From contig JAHYYI010000008.1 in NCBI GenBank assembly GCA_019425045.1, positions 1 through 58,024 on the forward strand: DNA of 58,024 nucleotides. Reading direction: 5' to 3'. This stretch comes from Collinsella sp. Its GTDB lineage: Bacteria > Actinomycetota > Coriobacteriia > Coriobacteriales > Coriobacteriaceae. Shown in pieces: positions 1 through 8,374 of the stretch; the first letter of the stretch is position 1; every line of letters starts with the position of its first letter. The notes below the pieces were generated by a model. That model saw nothing but the letters and a program-made list of their open reading frames with translations, made no database searches and had not been told where the DNA came from. The position numbers and the translations under genes were made by a program.

Positions 1-107
1 GTACATGTACGGATGAATATGGGAGGTGTTCGGATGAAGTTGCCAATCAAGGTTTGTGTCCGCGGCGGCCGCCGGGCCCCACCAGGGCCCCGCTCGAACG
101 ACCCCCG

Positions 108-116
108 TGTTACACT
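108..116 (+). promoter_or_regulatory. Candidate extended -10 promoter of the zinc-ribbon gene
   Basis: The string TGT TACACT fits an extended -10 element (TGn followed by a TANNNT hexamer). It would start transcription near 123, about 30 nt before the chosen ATG at 153. No convincing -35 is visible in the GC-rich stretch upstream, which is usual for extended -10 promoters. This rests on motif inspection only. Confidence 0.35.
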
Positions 117-152
117 AAACCGGACTGTAATTATTCCGAAAGGTACACCTCA

Positions 153-584
153 ATGTCCAAGTACATCTCTGAGCTCATGTCGCCGCAGCTTATGGGCGTC
201 GTCTATGCCTTTGTTGGCTTTATCATCGCCCTGTACGTGCTGTCGGTCGTCTATGTGTTCATCGACGCTCGCCGCCGCGGCGCCAGCGCCTACGTGGCAT
301 GGGGCATCATCGCCCTTATCCCGTTTGTGGGCCTCATCGCCTACCTGGTCCTGCGCCCGCATTCCTACGCGGCTGACCGCGAGGAGCAGGAGCTGGACAT
401 GGCCCTGCGCGAGCGCCAGCTTGCCCAGTACGGCACCTGCCCGCAGTGCGGCGCCCCCATCGAGAAGGACTTTGTGGTCTGCCCCGTGTGCGATACCCAG
501 GTTCGCAACGTGTGCCCCAGCTGCCATCGCCCGCTCGACGCGCACTGGAAGGTCTGCCCCTACTGCCGAACTCGTATCCAGTAA
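153..584 (+). CDS. Small membrane protein with C-terminal double zinc ribbon
   Basis: A 143-residue protein. The first ~65 residues hold two hydrophobic helices (VVYAFVGFIIALYVLSVVYV and a second ending in GLIAYLVLRP) in the style of the phospholipase D nuclease N-terminal membrane module. A short charged linker follows, then two zinc-ribbon units of CxxC type (CPQCG, CPVC, CPSC, CPYC). The zinc knuckles are therefore probably on the cytosolic side of a membrane anchor. An in-frame start exists at 54, but the ATG at 153 has an AAAGG-type ribosome site (near 139) and begins right at the hydrophobic domain. Function is unknown; this architecture is common as a 'zinc ribbon domain-containing protein'. 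It is monocistronic and closed by the hairpin at 703-733. Confidence 0.8.
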   Translation: MSKYISELMSPQLMGVVYAFVGFIIALYVLSVVYVFIDARRRGASAYVAWGIIALIPFVGLIAYLVLRPHSYAADREEQELDMALRERQLAQYGTCPQCGAPIEKDFVVCPVCDTQVRNVCPSCHRPLDAHWKVCPYCRTRIQ

Positions 585-610
585 CGCATCCATCGCCGGG
601 CCGGCCGTAA

Positions 611-642
611 GCCATGGGCGCCGCGCGCCATGGGCACCGCGC
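611..642 (+). repeat. Tandem duplication of a 16-nt GC-rich unit
   Basis: The unit GCCATGGGCGCCGCGC at 611-626 is followed directly by the same 16 nt with one change (G to A) at 627-642. It lies in the 3' untranslated region of the zinc-ribbon gene. Probably a local slippage duplication with no obvious function. Confidence 0.6.
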
Positions 643-702
643 GTCCCGCGCAAGCCACACGCCCCACACCCCGCCCCACACGATGAAGCATGCGTAGAAA
701 AT

Positions 703-733
703 CGCCCGCCGTGCCATTAAGGTGCGGCGGGCG
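703..733 (+). terminator. GC hairpin between zinc-ribbon gene and thrS
   Basis: A perfect 9-bp stem, CGCCCGCCG (703-711) with CGGCGGGCG (725-733), and a 13-nt loop. The tail has few T residues (CTTGTAT), so it is either a weak intrinsic terminator or a simple 3' stabilising hairpin. It sits directly before the thrS promoter. Confidence 0.5.
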
Positions 734-734
734 C

Positions 735-762
735 TTGTATACCAAGGCAACCTGCCTATAAT
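735..762 (+). promoter_or_regulatory. Sigma-70 type promoter of thrS
   Basis: TTGTAT (735-740), a 16-nt spacer, and a consensus TATAAT (757-762). Transcription should start near 769, giving a leader of about 60 nt. No T-box specifier or T-box sequence (AGGGTGGNACCGCG) is visible in this leader, so regulation by uncharged tRNA of the classic T-box kind is unlikely. Confidence 0.7.
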
Positions 763-831
763 GATGCAAGTTAAAACGCCGAGCGCATCGCACGCACTTG
801 CATCAGGCATCCGAGAGGAGAAAACATACCC

Positions 832-2595
<1,764 letters not shown>

Positions 2596-2617
2596 GGCAA
2601 ACTTCACAACAATTAAC

Positions 2618-2653
2618 AAAGGCGACCGTCTACAAAGGGCGGTCGCCTTTTTT
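2618..2653 (+). terminator. Intrinsic terminator of thrS (first of two)
   Basis: An 11-bp stem, AAAGGCGACCG (2618-2628) with CGGTCGCCTTT (2640-2650), running into six T residues at 2648-2653. A classic Rho-independent terminator 23 nt after the thrS stop. Confidence 0.93.
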
Positions 2654-2667
2654 CATGACGAAATTAG

Positions 2668-2695
2668 AAAAGCCGCTGGTTGAGCGGCTTTTTTT
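2668..2695 (+). terminator. Second tandem intrinsic terminator after thrS
   Basis: A 10-bp stem, AAAAGCCGCT (2668-2677) with AGCGGCTTTT (2683-2692), a 5-nt loop, and a run of seven T from 2689. It gives tight insulation between thrS and the accessory segment downstream. Confidence 0.93.
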
Positions 2696-2805
2696 GTTGC
2701 ACAAAAAGGTACAGGTTTTTATAGAGGGGTATGGAGATGTACCTACTAGCAGTACATTTTGCGTAATCTGGGCAAACGCTGATTAATTGTTTGTATAATG
2801 TCGTC

Positions 2806-2906
2806 TGTCGAAAGATACAAAAACCTGTAGGATATTGTCCTGTAATACAAAAGCTCTGCGGGAGCTTTAAGGGTGACGCTTTCGACAAGAGAGTGTTGCC
2901 CTTTTT
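2806..2906 (+). ncRNA. Candidate structured RNA with terminator and competing helix (riboswitch-like)
   Basis: Preceded by a TATAAT hexamer (2794-2799; no clear -35). Four helices can be drawn. P1 is GTCGAAAG (2807-2814) with CTTTCGAC (2879-2886), 8 bp perfect. P2 is TGTAGGA (2826-2832) with TCCTGTA (2838-2844), two G-U pairs. P3 is AAAGCTC (2850-2856) with GAGCTTT (2862-2868). The terminator stem is 2869-2883 with 2889-2903, 15 bp with four G-U wobbles, followed by five T (2902-2906). P1 uses bases of the terminator's left arm and loop, so P1 and the terminator exclude each other, which is the layout of a riboswitch or attenuator. I do not recognise the P1-P3 core as a known class. It could instead be a free small RNA of ~100 nt. 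Confidence 0.5.
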
Positions 2907-3013
2907 CATGTATGCAATATGTGACGCGCTGGCTAAGCGCCATTCAGGCAATGGAATGGTTGAGTGTGGCCTGGCTGACACTTTACGTCTGCTGTCGCGG
3001 CCGCAGCAAGCAC

Positions 3014-3041
3014 TTGATTTACATTATCTAAAGTCTATAAT
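3014..3041 (+). promoter_or_regulatory. Promoter of the ATPase/RloB pair
   Basis: TTGATT (3014-3019), a 16-nt spacer and a consensus TATAAT (3036-3041). The start point would be near 3048, about 48 nt before the chosen ATG at 3096. The pair therefore has its own promoter, independent of the structured RNA that ends at 2906. Confidence 0.65.
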
Positions 3042-3095
3042 CAAAGAAAAACTCTGAAATATCTTTTCAAAACAATGAAAGGAAAGTTGAGGACG

Positions 3096-4313
3096 ATGCT
3101 TTGTCAGTTTTCCTTCAGGAACTATAGGTCCTATCGCGACGAGGCGGAGCTTTCTATGCAAGCGACGCCGATGAGGGAGTTTGAGCGCTCCCTTATCGAG
3201 TGTTCCGATGGGCAGAACTTTCTGCCGGTGGCTGCGGTGTACGGACCCAACGCTGGCGGCAAGTCCAACCTACTCGAAGCTCTTGACTACGTTCGTTCGG
3301 CTGTGGCCAGACCGATCAGATTGCTGTCATCTAGCTCTGATGCGCCAGAGGGCAATCGTCCTTCGATACCCCGTTGTTCGGCGTTCGAGTTCGATGATGT
3401 GTCTGCTCTCGAGCCTACCGAGTTCGAGCTCTACTACCGCGCGGGCGAGCATGAGTACCGTTATGCCCTGTCCGTGCATGCCGACGAGATCGTGTCCGAG
3501 GGACTGTGGCGGCGCAAATTGGGAGCTTCACGTACGGCAATGTTGTTCGAGCGCGAGGGTGCTGAGGTCGAGCTCGGTCCCACGCTGCGCAAACTTGTTA
3601 CGGCTGCGAGGTTCAACCCGAGCCTGCCGTACCTGTCGTTCCTCTGTATCAACTTTGACGCGCCGGTGATCAAGGAGGCTGCCAGCTGGTTTCTTGATGG
3701 CGTGTTCCTGAACTACAATAGCTCTTATCTGGAGCGGATGCTCGAGCAATTGCTAGACGAGGCGGAGTCGCCCGAGGTCACGCGTTTTCTGCGCGCCGTC
3801 GACGTACGCATCGATGGCTTTAGGGTGGAGAAGGCCCCGGAATGGCGCGGCCAGCGCGTCTTTGTGAGGCACGAGGTGGACGGCAAGGGCTATGAGCTGC
3901 GCCTTTCTGAGGAGTCAGCCGGCACACAGAAGCTCATGGGGCTAGCTGCATATCTGATGACTGCGCTCGAGCGCGGCGCTACCGTTGTGGTCGACGAACT
4001 TGACGCCAAGCTTCACCCGAAGCTCCTGCGCTACGTGATTCTGTTGTTTAAGGATCCTGAGGTCAACAAGAGCGGCGCGCAGCTCATCTTCTCGTCCCAG
4101 GACGTGTCCACAATGCGAAACGACGTGTTCCGCCGCGACGAGATATGGTTCGCCGCACGCGGCGAGGGGGAGGCGAGCCAACTGTGGTCGCTCGCCGACA
4201 TTCACGAGGCTAATGGCAACTTGGTTAGTAAGAATGCTGCTTTCGATAAGCAGTACCTGTCTGGTCGTTACGGTGCCGACCCGTATCTCACCCGCATCGA
4301 GGAGTGGGATTAA
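3096..4313 (+). CDS. AAA family ATPase (RloA/AbiLi-like), first gene of a defence-type pair
   Basis: A 405-residue protein of the SMC/OLD-like ATPase group (COG1106 type). It opens with MLCQFSFRNYRSYRDEAEL, the usual beginning of this family. Walker A is GPNAGGKS (residues 50-57); the signature region is ESAGTQKLMGL; Walker B is VVVDELDAKLHP with D300 and E301; and a late FSSQD switch follows. In characterised relatives such ATPases sense infection and control a partner effector. An in-frame ATG at 3075 has no ribosome site; the ATG at 3096 sits behind AAAGGA and is preferred. The stop codon is one base from the next gene, so the two are co-translated. Lower GC flanks support horizontal gain. 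Confidence 0.85.
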   Translation: MLCQFSFRNYRSYRDEAELSMQATPMREFERSLIECSDGQNFLPVAAVYGPNAGGKSNLLEALDYVRSAVARPIRLLSSSSDAPEGNRPSIPRCSAFEFDDVSALEPTEFELYYRAGEHEYRYALSVHADEIVSEGLWRRKLGASRTAMLFEREGAEVELGPTLRKLVTAARFNPSLPYLSFLCINFDAPVIKEAASWFLDGVFLNYNSSYLERMLEQLLDEAESPEVTRFLRAVDVRIDGFRVEKAPEWRGQRVFVRHEVDGKGYELRLSEESAGTQKLMGLAAYLMTALERGATVVVDELDAKLHPKLLRYVILLFKDPEVNKSGAQLIFSSQDVSTMRNDVFRRDEIWFAARGEGEASQLWSLADIHEANGNLVSKNAAFDKQYLSGRYGADPYLTRIEEWD

Positions 4314-4314
4314 C

Positions 4315-4983
4315 ATGGCAGCGAAGAAGTCGAAGGGCTGGCGTAGTGGCAAACGCGAGGTTCGCCCGCGCATGGTGCAGATGACGCGCCACCTCGTGGT
4401 GACCGAGGGCAAGGAGACTGAGCCTCGCTACTTCGAGGGCGTGCGTGCTGCTTTGTGTGCGGCAAACGAACGCAAGGTTGCCGTTATCGTTAAGGGAACG
4501 GGCAAACACACGCTCGACCTGCTTGACTTCGCTGTCGAACACTGCCGCTATGCGCCCGAGACGTTCGACCACGTGTGGCTCGTGTATGACAAGGATGACT
4601 TCCCTGCGTCCGACTTCAACGCGATGGAGCGTAAGTGCACCGAGCTCTCCGATGGTTCGAGGACCTTCCACGCGTTGTGGTCGAACCCCTGCTTCGAACT
4701 GTGGCCGCTTCTGCACTTTCGTTACACGACTGCGCACATGTCGGCCGCGGAGTGTCAGCGTGCCCTCGCTCAGGCGATGTCTAAGGACTTGGGCATCGAG
4801 TACCGCAAGAACTTAGACGGGGTGTACGGAGCGGTTGACGGTAGGCGAGGCGAAGCATTGCAGCGTGCCGGACGCCTCGTCACATACCATAGGGGGCTGG
4901 GTAACGTTAAGCCATCTGCGCAAAACCCTGCAACTAAGGTGGGCGAAATTTTCGATGTAATCGGGCCGTATCTGGCTGGCTAG
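4315..4983 (+). CDS. RloB-type TOPRIM-like protein, partner of the ATPase
   Basis: A 222-residue protein matching the RloB family. Its N-terminus is basic (AAKKSKGWRSGKREVRPR). It then has a TOPRIM-style acidic loop VVTEGKETEP with E31 and a downstream YDKDDF motif (D92, D94) that would bind a metal ion, followed by SNPCFELWPLLHF, a hallmark of the family. The family is considered nuclease-like; ATPase plus RloB pairs occur in the AbiL phage-abortive system and resemble PARIS (AriA/AriB). A defence role here is an inference from family and gene pairing. The start at 4315 is one nucleotide after the ATPase stop, so translation is coupled. No terminator with a clear T tract follows. Confidence 0.82.
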   Translation: MAAKKSKGWRSGKREVRPRMVQMTRHLVVTEGKETEPRYFEGVRAALCAANERKVAVIVKGTGKHTLDLLDFAVEHCRYAPETFDHVWLVYDKDDFPASDFNAMERKCTELSDGSRTFHALWSNPCFELWPLLHFRYTTAHMSAAECQRALAQAMSKDLGIEYRKNLDGVYGAVDGRRGEALQRAGRLVTYHRGLGNVKPSAQNPATKVGEIFDVIGPYLAG

Positions 4984-5330
4984 TCGAGTCTGTGGATTGG
5001 CTTTCCGGTTAGGGCGATTGGCGGATTGTGATGCGCGATTGCAAATCCGGTGCGTAGGAGAAGTGCGGAGAAAAAATCGAAACTCGCCGAGCATAGCCCG
5101 ATTTCAGGAAACAAAACCGCAGGTCGCGGGTGCCCAAAACTAGGGTCTGGTCGACAGGTCTCGGTTTTTCACCCCACTTCCGAATTGGTCGCTCATTTAG
5201 CACTCTCGATGTCCCCACATCCTCTAAAAAAGTTCTTAAAACAGCCTTAAAGGCGCCTCAGCTCGCGTTGACAGCGTAAAATACGCATGTTTGACTATGA
5301 CTAAAGTGGATTTCAGGGGAGGAGTACGCC
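4984..5330. other. 347-nt intergenic region upstream of the pel operon
   Basis: No gene is seen. It contains a small imperfect hairpin (CGGATT at 5022-5027 with AATCCG at 5044-5049). A wider pairing, AAAACCG (5113-5119) with CGGTTTT (5162-5168) followed by five T, could be a poor terminator for the RloB gene. A TTGACA hexamer lies at 5268-5273, but no good -10 follows at normal spacing (TAAAAT at 5277-5282 is too close), so the pel promoter is not pinned down. GGGGAGGAG (5317-5325) is the ribosome site of pelD. Confidence 0.45.
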
Positions 5331-7472
5331 ATGGAGGTGCTGGTTGTTGGCAACACCGCATATGTTGACGATGACTTTTGCGCCAAGGCATTCCCTGGGG
5401 ACCACGTTAAGGTTGTAGCCGCGCAGGAAGCGCGCCGCGATGAGTCGTCGCCCCATGCCTCGTGGAAAGAGCTGCTTCAGCACTTGGAGCAGGCTTACGA
5501 GTTCGACCGCGTGGTCTACCTGTCTAATTACCTAACCCCGCATACCGATACCGTGGGCGATATCGAGCTACTGCGCTCGGTCTTTCGTACGTGCGCGGGT
5601 CGCCGGGTCCAACTGCTGTATGTAGCGGGGCCCGCGGGTGCCGAGGGTGCCGCCGATGCCGCGGGGCGAACGGGCAAGGGCATTATCGCGCACGCAGCCA
5701 ACGACCTGTGCCGCTACTACGCTGCTCGCGAGGGCGTTCAGACCAAGATCCTGCGCGTGCCGTTCCTGTATACCGCGTCTGCCGCGCTGGAGGACCCGTT
5801 TTTGGTGCCGATGTTCGACGCATGTTCAACCGGATCGGCTGCTCTGCAGGGCGCGCAGGATGCGGCGTTTCCCCTGCTGTGTGCCGAGGAGCTTTCGGTG
5901 CTGGTACGCCGTATCTTTGACAACTGGAATGGTAACTTTGAGACGCTCGACGTAGCCGATACCTTCCATCACACTGCGGGTGAGGTGGGCGACGCCCTCA
6001 AGGCGCTGTTCCCCGGCCTTGCCGTTGCCTATGGCGATTCTGCCGGCTATGCCCTGCCCGCCAGCGACGTCGCTCGCGTGCGCTATGGCTGGTTTCAGCG
6101 CTACGACTTGCTGCGCGACCTCTCGACCATTCAGGCTCGCTGGGATGCTGGCCGCGCAAAGAAGGTCAACCCCTTGCGTGTCGCCATCGACCGTATTCAA
6201 ATGCGCACGCTGCCTGTCAAATGCCTGGAGACGGGCGTTGCTTGGGTTCTGTTCGAGGTGCTGGAGCATCTGTTCTCCCAGTCGGCCCAGCTCAACGTGC
6301 TCGATTATCGCCTGCTCTACGTGGTGCTCATCGGCACGCTGTATGGCCTGGACTTTGGCTTGGTCGCGGCGCTGCTGGCATCGGTGGGCTTGGCCGCAAG
6401 CTACTTTACTCAGTACGGCTATACCTTCCAGGGCCTGTTCTACGAGCCGTCCAACTGGCTGCCGTTTATTGCGTACTTTGTTGTGGGTGCCGTTTGCGGC
6501 TATGTGCAGCTGCGCAACAGCGAAGCCATTAGGGCGGAGCGCGATCAAAACGAGCTCGTGCGCAACCGCAATACGTTCCTTACGCAGCTCTACCACGACG
6601 CGATCGAGGACAAGCGCGCGTACAGGCGCCAGATCGTGGGTCGTCACGACAGCTTTGGCAAGATCTTTGCCGTGACGCAGGAGCTCGACGTGTTCAACCC
6701 ACGCGACATCTATCGCAAGTGCTGCGAGCTCATGGGTGAGATTCTCGAGAACGATTCGGTGGCGATCTACCATGTTTCGGGCGGGGCATTTGCACGCCTG
6801 GTGGCGGCAAGTCCCGCGATTGCCGAAGATGCCGCACGCTCGCTAACGCTTGAGCAGCTTGCACCTCTTTTGGGCGACGGGGGTCGTTCGAACCTGTGGG
6901 TGAACCGTGAGCTGACGCCGGGGTTTCCCATGTTTGGATACACGATCGAGCGCGATGGAGCGCCCGCCGTGTTGATCTTTGTGCGCCGCGCGGCAGAAAA
7001 CCAAATGACCCTCTATTATCAAAACCTGTTCCGCATCTTGTGCGGCCTGGTCGAAAGCGCGCTGGGCCGTGCCTTTGACTATGAGGCGGTGGCACAGGAT
7101 AAGCGCTGCGTTGAAGGTACTTGCGTGCTCAAGCAGGTTGCCTTTGGCCAAGAGCTTGCGGCCGAGCAGGCGCTGGCAGATGGCAAGATGGGCAGCTTTT
7201 TGCTCCTGCGCGTGGTACCGGGCAAGGAGCCTGTCGGCGAGCTGGTGGGCGCAATTGGGTCGGCAATCCGCGAGAGCGACGCGGCGGGCTTGGTCGATGG
7301 CGACGTGCTCTACCTGCTTATGCGCCAGGCAAAGGCGTGCGATCTGCCCATTATCCGCGAGCGCCTGAGCGCAAAGCAGATTGCGGTGGAGTCCGTCGAC
7401 GGCGAGGACATCGTGGCGCTGCTGCAGCATATTGCTGACACCGGTGACGGTGAGGGGGGGGGTGCCGCTTGA
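5331..7472 (+). CDS. pelD: PelD-like c-di-GMP receptor fused to an N-terminal SDR-like domain
   Basis: A 713-residue three-part protein. Residues 1 to ~225 resemble an extended SDR/epimerase fold, but the dinucleotide loop (VVGNTAY) and the YxxxK dyad (replaced within GIIAHAANDL) are degenerate. A membrane block follows at about 295-400 (RLLYVVLIGTLYGLDFGLVA, WLPFIAYFVVGAVCGYVQL). The rest is a GAF-like domain and a degenerate GGDEF: the active motif is DGDVL (656-660), while the inhibitory-site RxxD is kept as RESD (647-650), five residues upstream as in true GGDEF domains. In Pseudomonas and Bacillus, PelD binds c-di-GMP through this site and activates polymerisation by PelF. The next four genes are pelE, pelA, pelF and pelG. 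A GGGGAGGAG site drives translation; the last codons contain a G9 run. Confidence 0.85.
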   Translation: MEVLVVGNTAYVDDDFCAKAFPGDHVKVVAAQEARRDESSPHASWKELLQHLEQAYEFDRVVYLSNYLTPHTDTVGDIELLRSVFRTCAGRRVQLLYVAGPAGAEGAADAAGRTGKGIIAHAANDLCRYYAAREGVQTKILRVPFLYTASAALEDPFLVPMFDACSTGSAALQGAQDAAFPLLCAEELSVLVRRIFDNWNGNFETLDVADTFHHTAGEVGDALKALFPGLAVAYGDSAGYALPASDVARVRYGWFQRYDLLRDLSTIQARWDAGRAKKVNPLRVAIDRIQMRTLPVKCLETGVAWVLFEVLEHLFSQSAQLNVLDYRLLYVVLIGTLYGLDFGLVAALLASVGLAASYFTQYGYTFQGLFYEPSNWLPFIAYFVVGAVCGYVQLRNSEAIRAERDQNELVRNRNTFLTQLYHDAIEDKRAYRRQIVGRHDSFGKIFAVTQELDVFNPRDIYRKCCELMGEILENDSVAIYHVSGGAFARLVAASPAIAEDAARSLTLEQLAPLLGDGGRSNLWVNRELTPGFPMFGYTIERDGAPAVLIFVRRAAENQMTLYYQNLFRILCGLVESALGRAFDYEAVAQDKRCVEGTCVLKQVAFGQELAAEQALADGKMGSFLLLRVVPGKEPVGELVGAIGSAIRESDAAGLVDGDVLYLLMRQAKACDLPIIRERLSAKQIAVESVDGEDIVALLQHIADTGDGEGGGAA
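7454..7462 (+). repeat. G9 homopolymer at the pelD/pelE junction
   Basis: Nine consecutive G residues encode the Gly-rich end of PelD (EGGGAA) and also act as the ribosome site for the pelE TTG start at 7469. Slippage here would change the PelD C-terminus and could alter coupling to pelE. Confidence 0.9.
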
Positions 7473-8374
7473 TCTCGCTTGTCGTTGCCGCCGTCTTGTT
7501 GCTGATTCATGCGCTGGTTTGTCTGATGCTGTGGACGCTCATGAAGTTGGGCCTGCTGCCGGTGCGCGGGCATATGCTGGCTGTGATAGTGCTGGTGCCG
7601 CTGTGGGGCCCGTTGCTGGTGGTTCTGCTATCGGTCCGCAGCGCGGTGTTTGGCGAGGGGCTGAAAGAGTCTGCGCTGGAGTCGCTGCGCTTCAACGACG
7701 ACCTGCATCGCAGCATCCTAGTGCACGAACGTGATGCCGATGCAGGCGTAGTGCCGCTCGAGGAGGCGCTCATCGTCAACGACCCGGCAGAACGGCGCCG
7801 CCTAATGCTCTCCATGCTCACCGAGGAGCCCGACGCGTACCTGGCGCAGCTGCAGGCGGCTAAGCTTAACGACGACGTTGAGGTGGCTCACTATGCCGCG
7901 ACGGCGGTGGCGCAGATCTCCAAGGAGTCCGACCTTAAACTGCAGCAGCTGGAGCGTGCCTTTAAGACGGACCCGAGCGCGCAAAACCTCAACGAATACT
8001 GCGATTTTCTTGGTGAATACTTGGGCTCGGGCTTGGCTGAGGGGCGCGTGGCTCAGATTCAACGCCAACAGTACGCGCGCCTGCTTGCGCGTCGCTGCGA
8101 GCGCGAGGACACCCTTGAGCTTCGCATTCGATACGCGACGGCGCTGGCCGATGTCGGACAGATCGACGAGGCGCAGGCCGTGACCGACCAGCTGGTGCTC
8201 GACGTGCCCGAGGAGCAGGAGGTTTGGATGCTTTGCCTGCGCCTGGCGGTGATGCGCCGCGACGGTGACGAGGTCCACCGCGTGATCGATGCGATTGACA
8301 AACAGCATGTATACTTGAGCGCCGCCAACCGCGAGGAACTGGCGTTTTGGCGCAACGGAGAGGAGGCCCGATGA
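7469..8374 (+). CDS. pelE: PelE-like membrane/TPR scaffold protein
   Basis: A 301-residue protein with two N-terminal transmembrane helices (LVVAAVLLLIHALVCLML and MLAVIVLVPLWGPLLVVLL) followed by an all-helical, TPR-like cytosolic region with repeated ALADVG/EAQAVTDQL segments. PelE in known Pel systems is a membrane protein that bridges the synthase complex. Sequence identity in this family is low, so the call leans on topology and on its position between pelD and pelA. The start is TTG at 7469, overlapping the pelD stop by four bases (TTGA), with the G-rich run as ribosome site. The end overlaps the next ATG (ATGA). Confidence 0.72.
   Translation: MISLVVAAVLLLIHALVCLMLWTLMKLGLLPVRGHMLAVIVLVPLWGPLLVVLLSVRSAVFGEGLKESALESLRFNDDLHRSILVHERDADAGVVPLEEALIVNDPAERRRLMLSMLTEEPDAYLAQLQAAKLNDDVEVAHYAATAVAQISKESDLKLQQLERAFKTDPSAQNLNEYCDFLGEYLGSGLAEGRVAQIQRQQYARLLARRCEREDTLELRIRYATALADVGQIDEAQAVTDQLVLDVPEEQEVWMLCLRLAVMRRDGDEVHRVIDAIDKQHVYLSAANREELAFWRNGEEAR

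Larger units (their letters stand above)
2696..3095 (+). other. AT-rich intergenic segment with structured RNA and no convincing gene
   Basis: This 400-nt stretch is clearly more AT-rich than its surroundings. It holds an 11-bp inverted repeat (TACAGGTTTTT at 2710-2720, AAAAACCTGTA at 2819-2829), the candidate structured RNA described separately (about 2806-2906), and the promoter for the ATPase/RloB pair. A weak reading frame (ATG 2908 to stop 3057, 49 residues, beginning MYAICDALAKRHSG) has no ribosome site and no recognisable motif. The composition suggests acquired DNA. Confidence 0.6.

Noticed and set aside
13..720. A 235-codon frame over the first gene
   Set aside because: Pro/Ser/Arg-rich shadow of the zinc-ribbon gene, which has clear CxxC motifs and a ribosome site in another frame.
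763..831. T-box leader for thrS
   Set aside because: The leader is only ~60 nt and lacks the T-box sequence and specifier stem.
2710..2829. Retron-like non-coding RNA (inverted repeat flanking a structured region)
   Set aside because: No reverse transcriptase gene is nearby; the downstream genes are an ATPase and RloB. The repeat is noted only as an inverted repeat.
2791..3057. An 88-codon frame (TTG start) in the AT-rich segment
   Set aside because: Its start overlaps the TATAAT of the candidate RNA, and it runs through a terminator. No ribosome site or recognisable motif; even the inner 49-codon version from 2908 is unconvincing.
5268..5296. TTGACA-type promoter of pelD
   Set aside because: The -35 is perfect but no acceptable -10 occurs at 16-18 nt, so it was not listed as a promoter.
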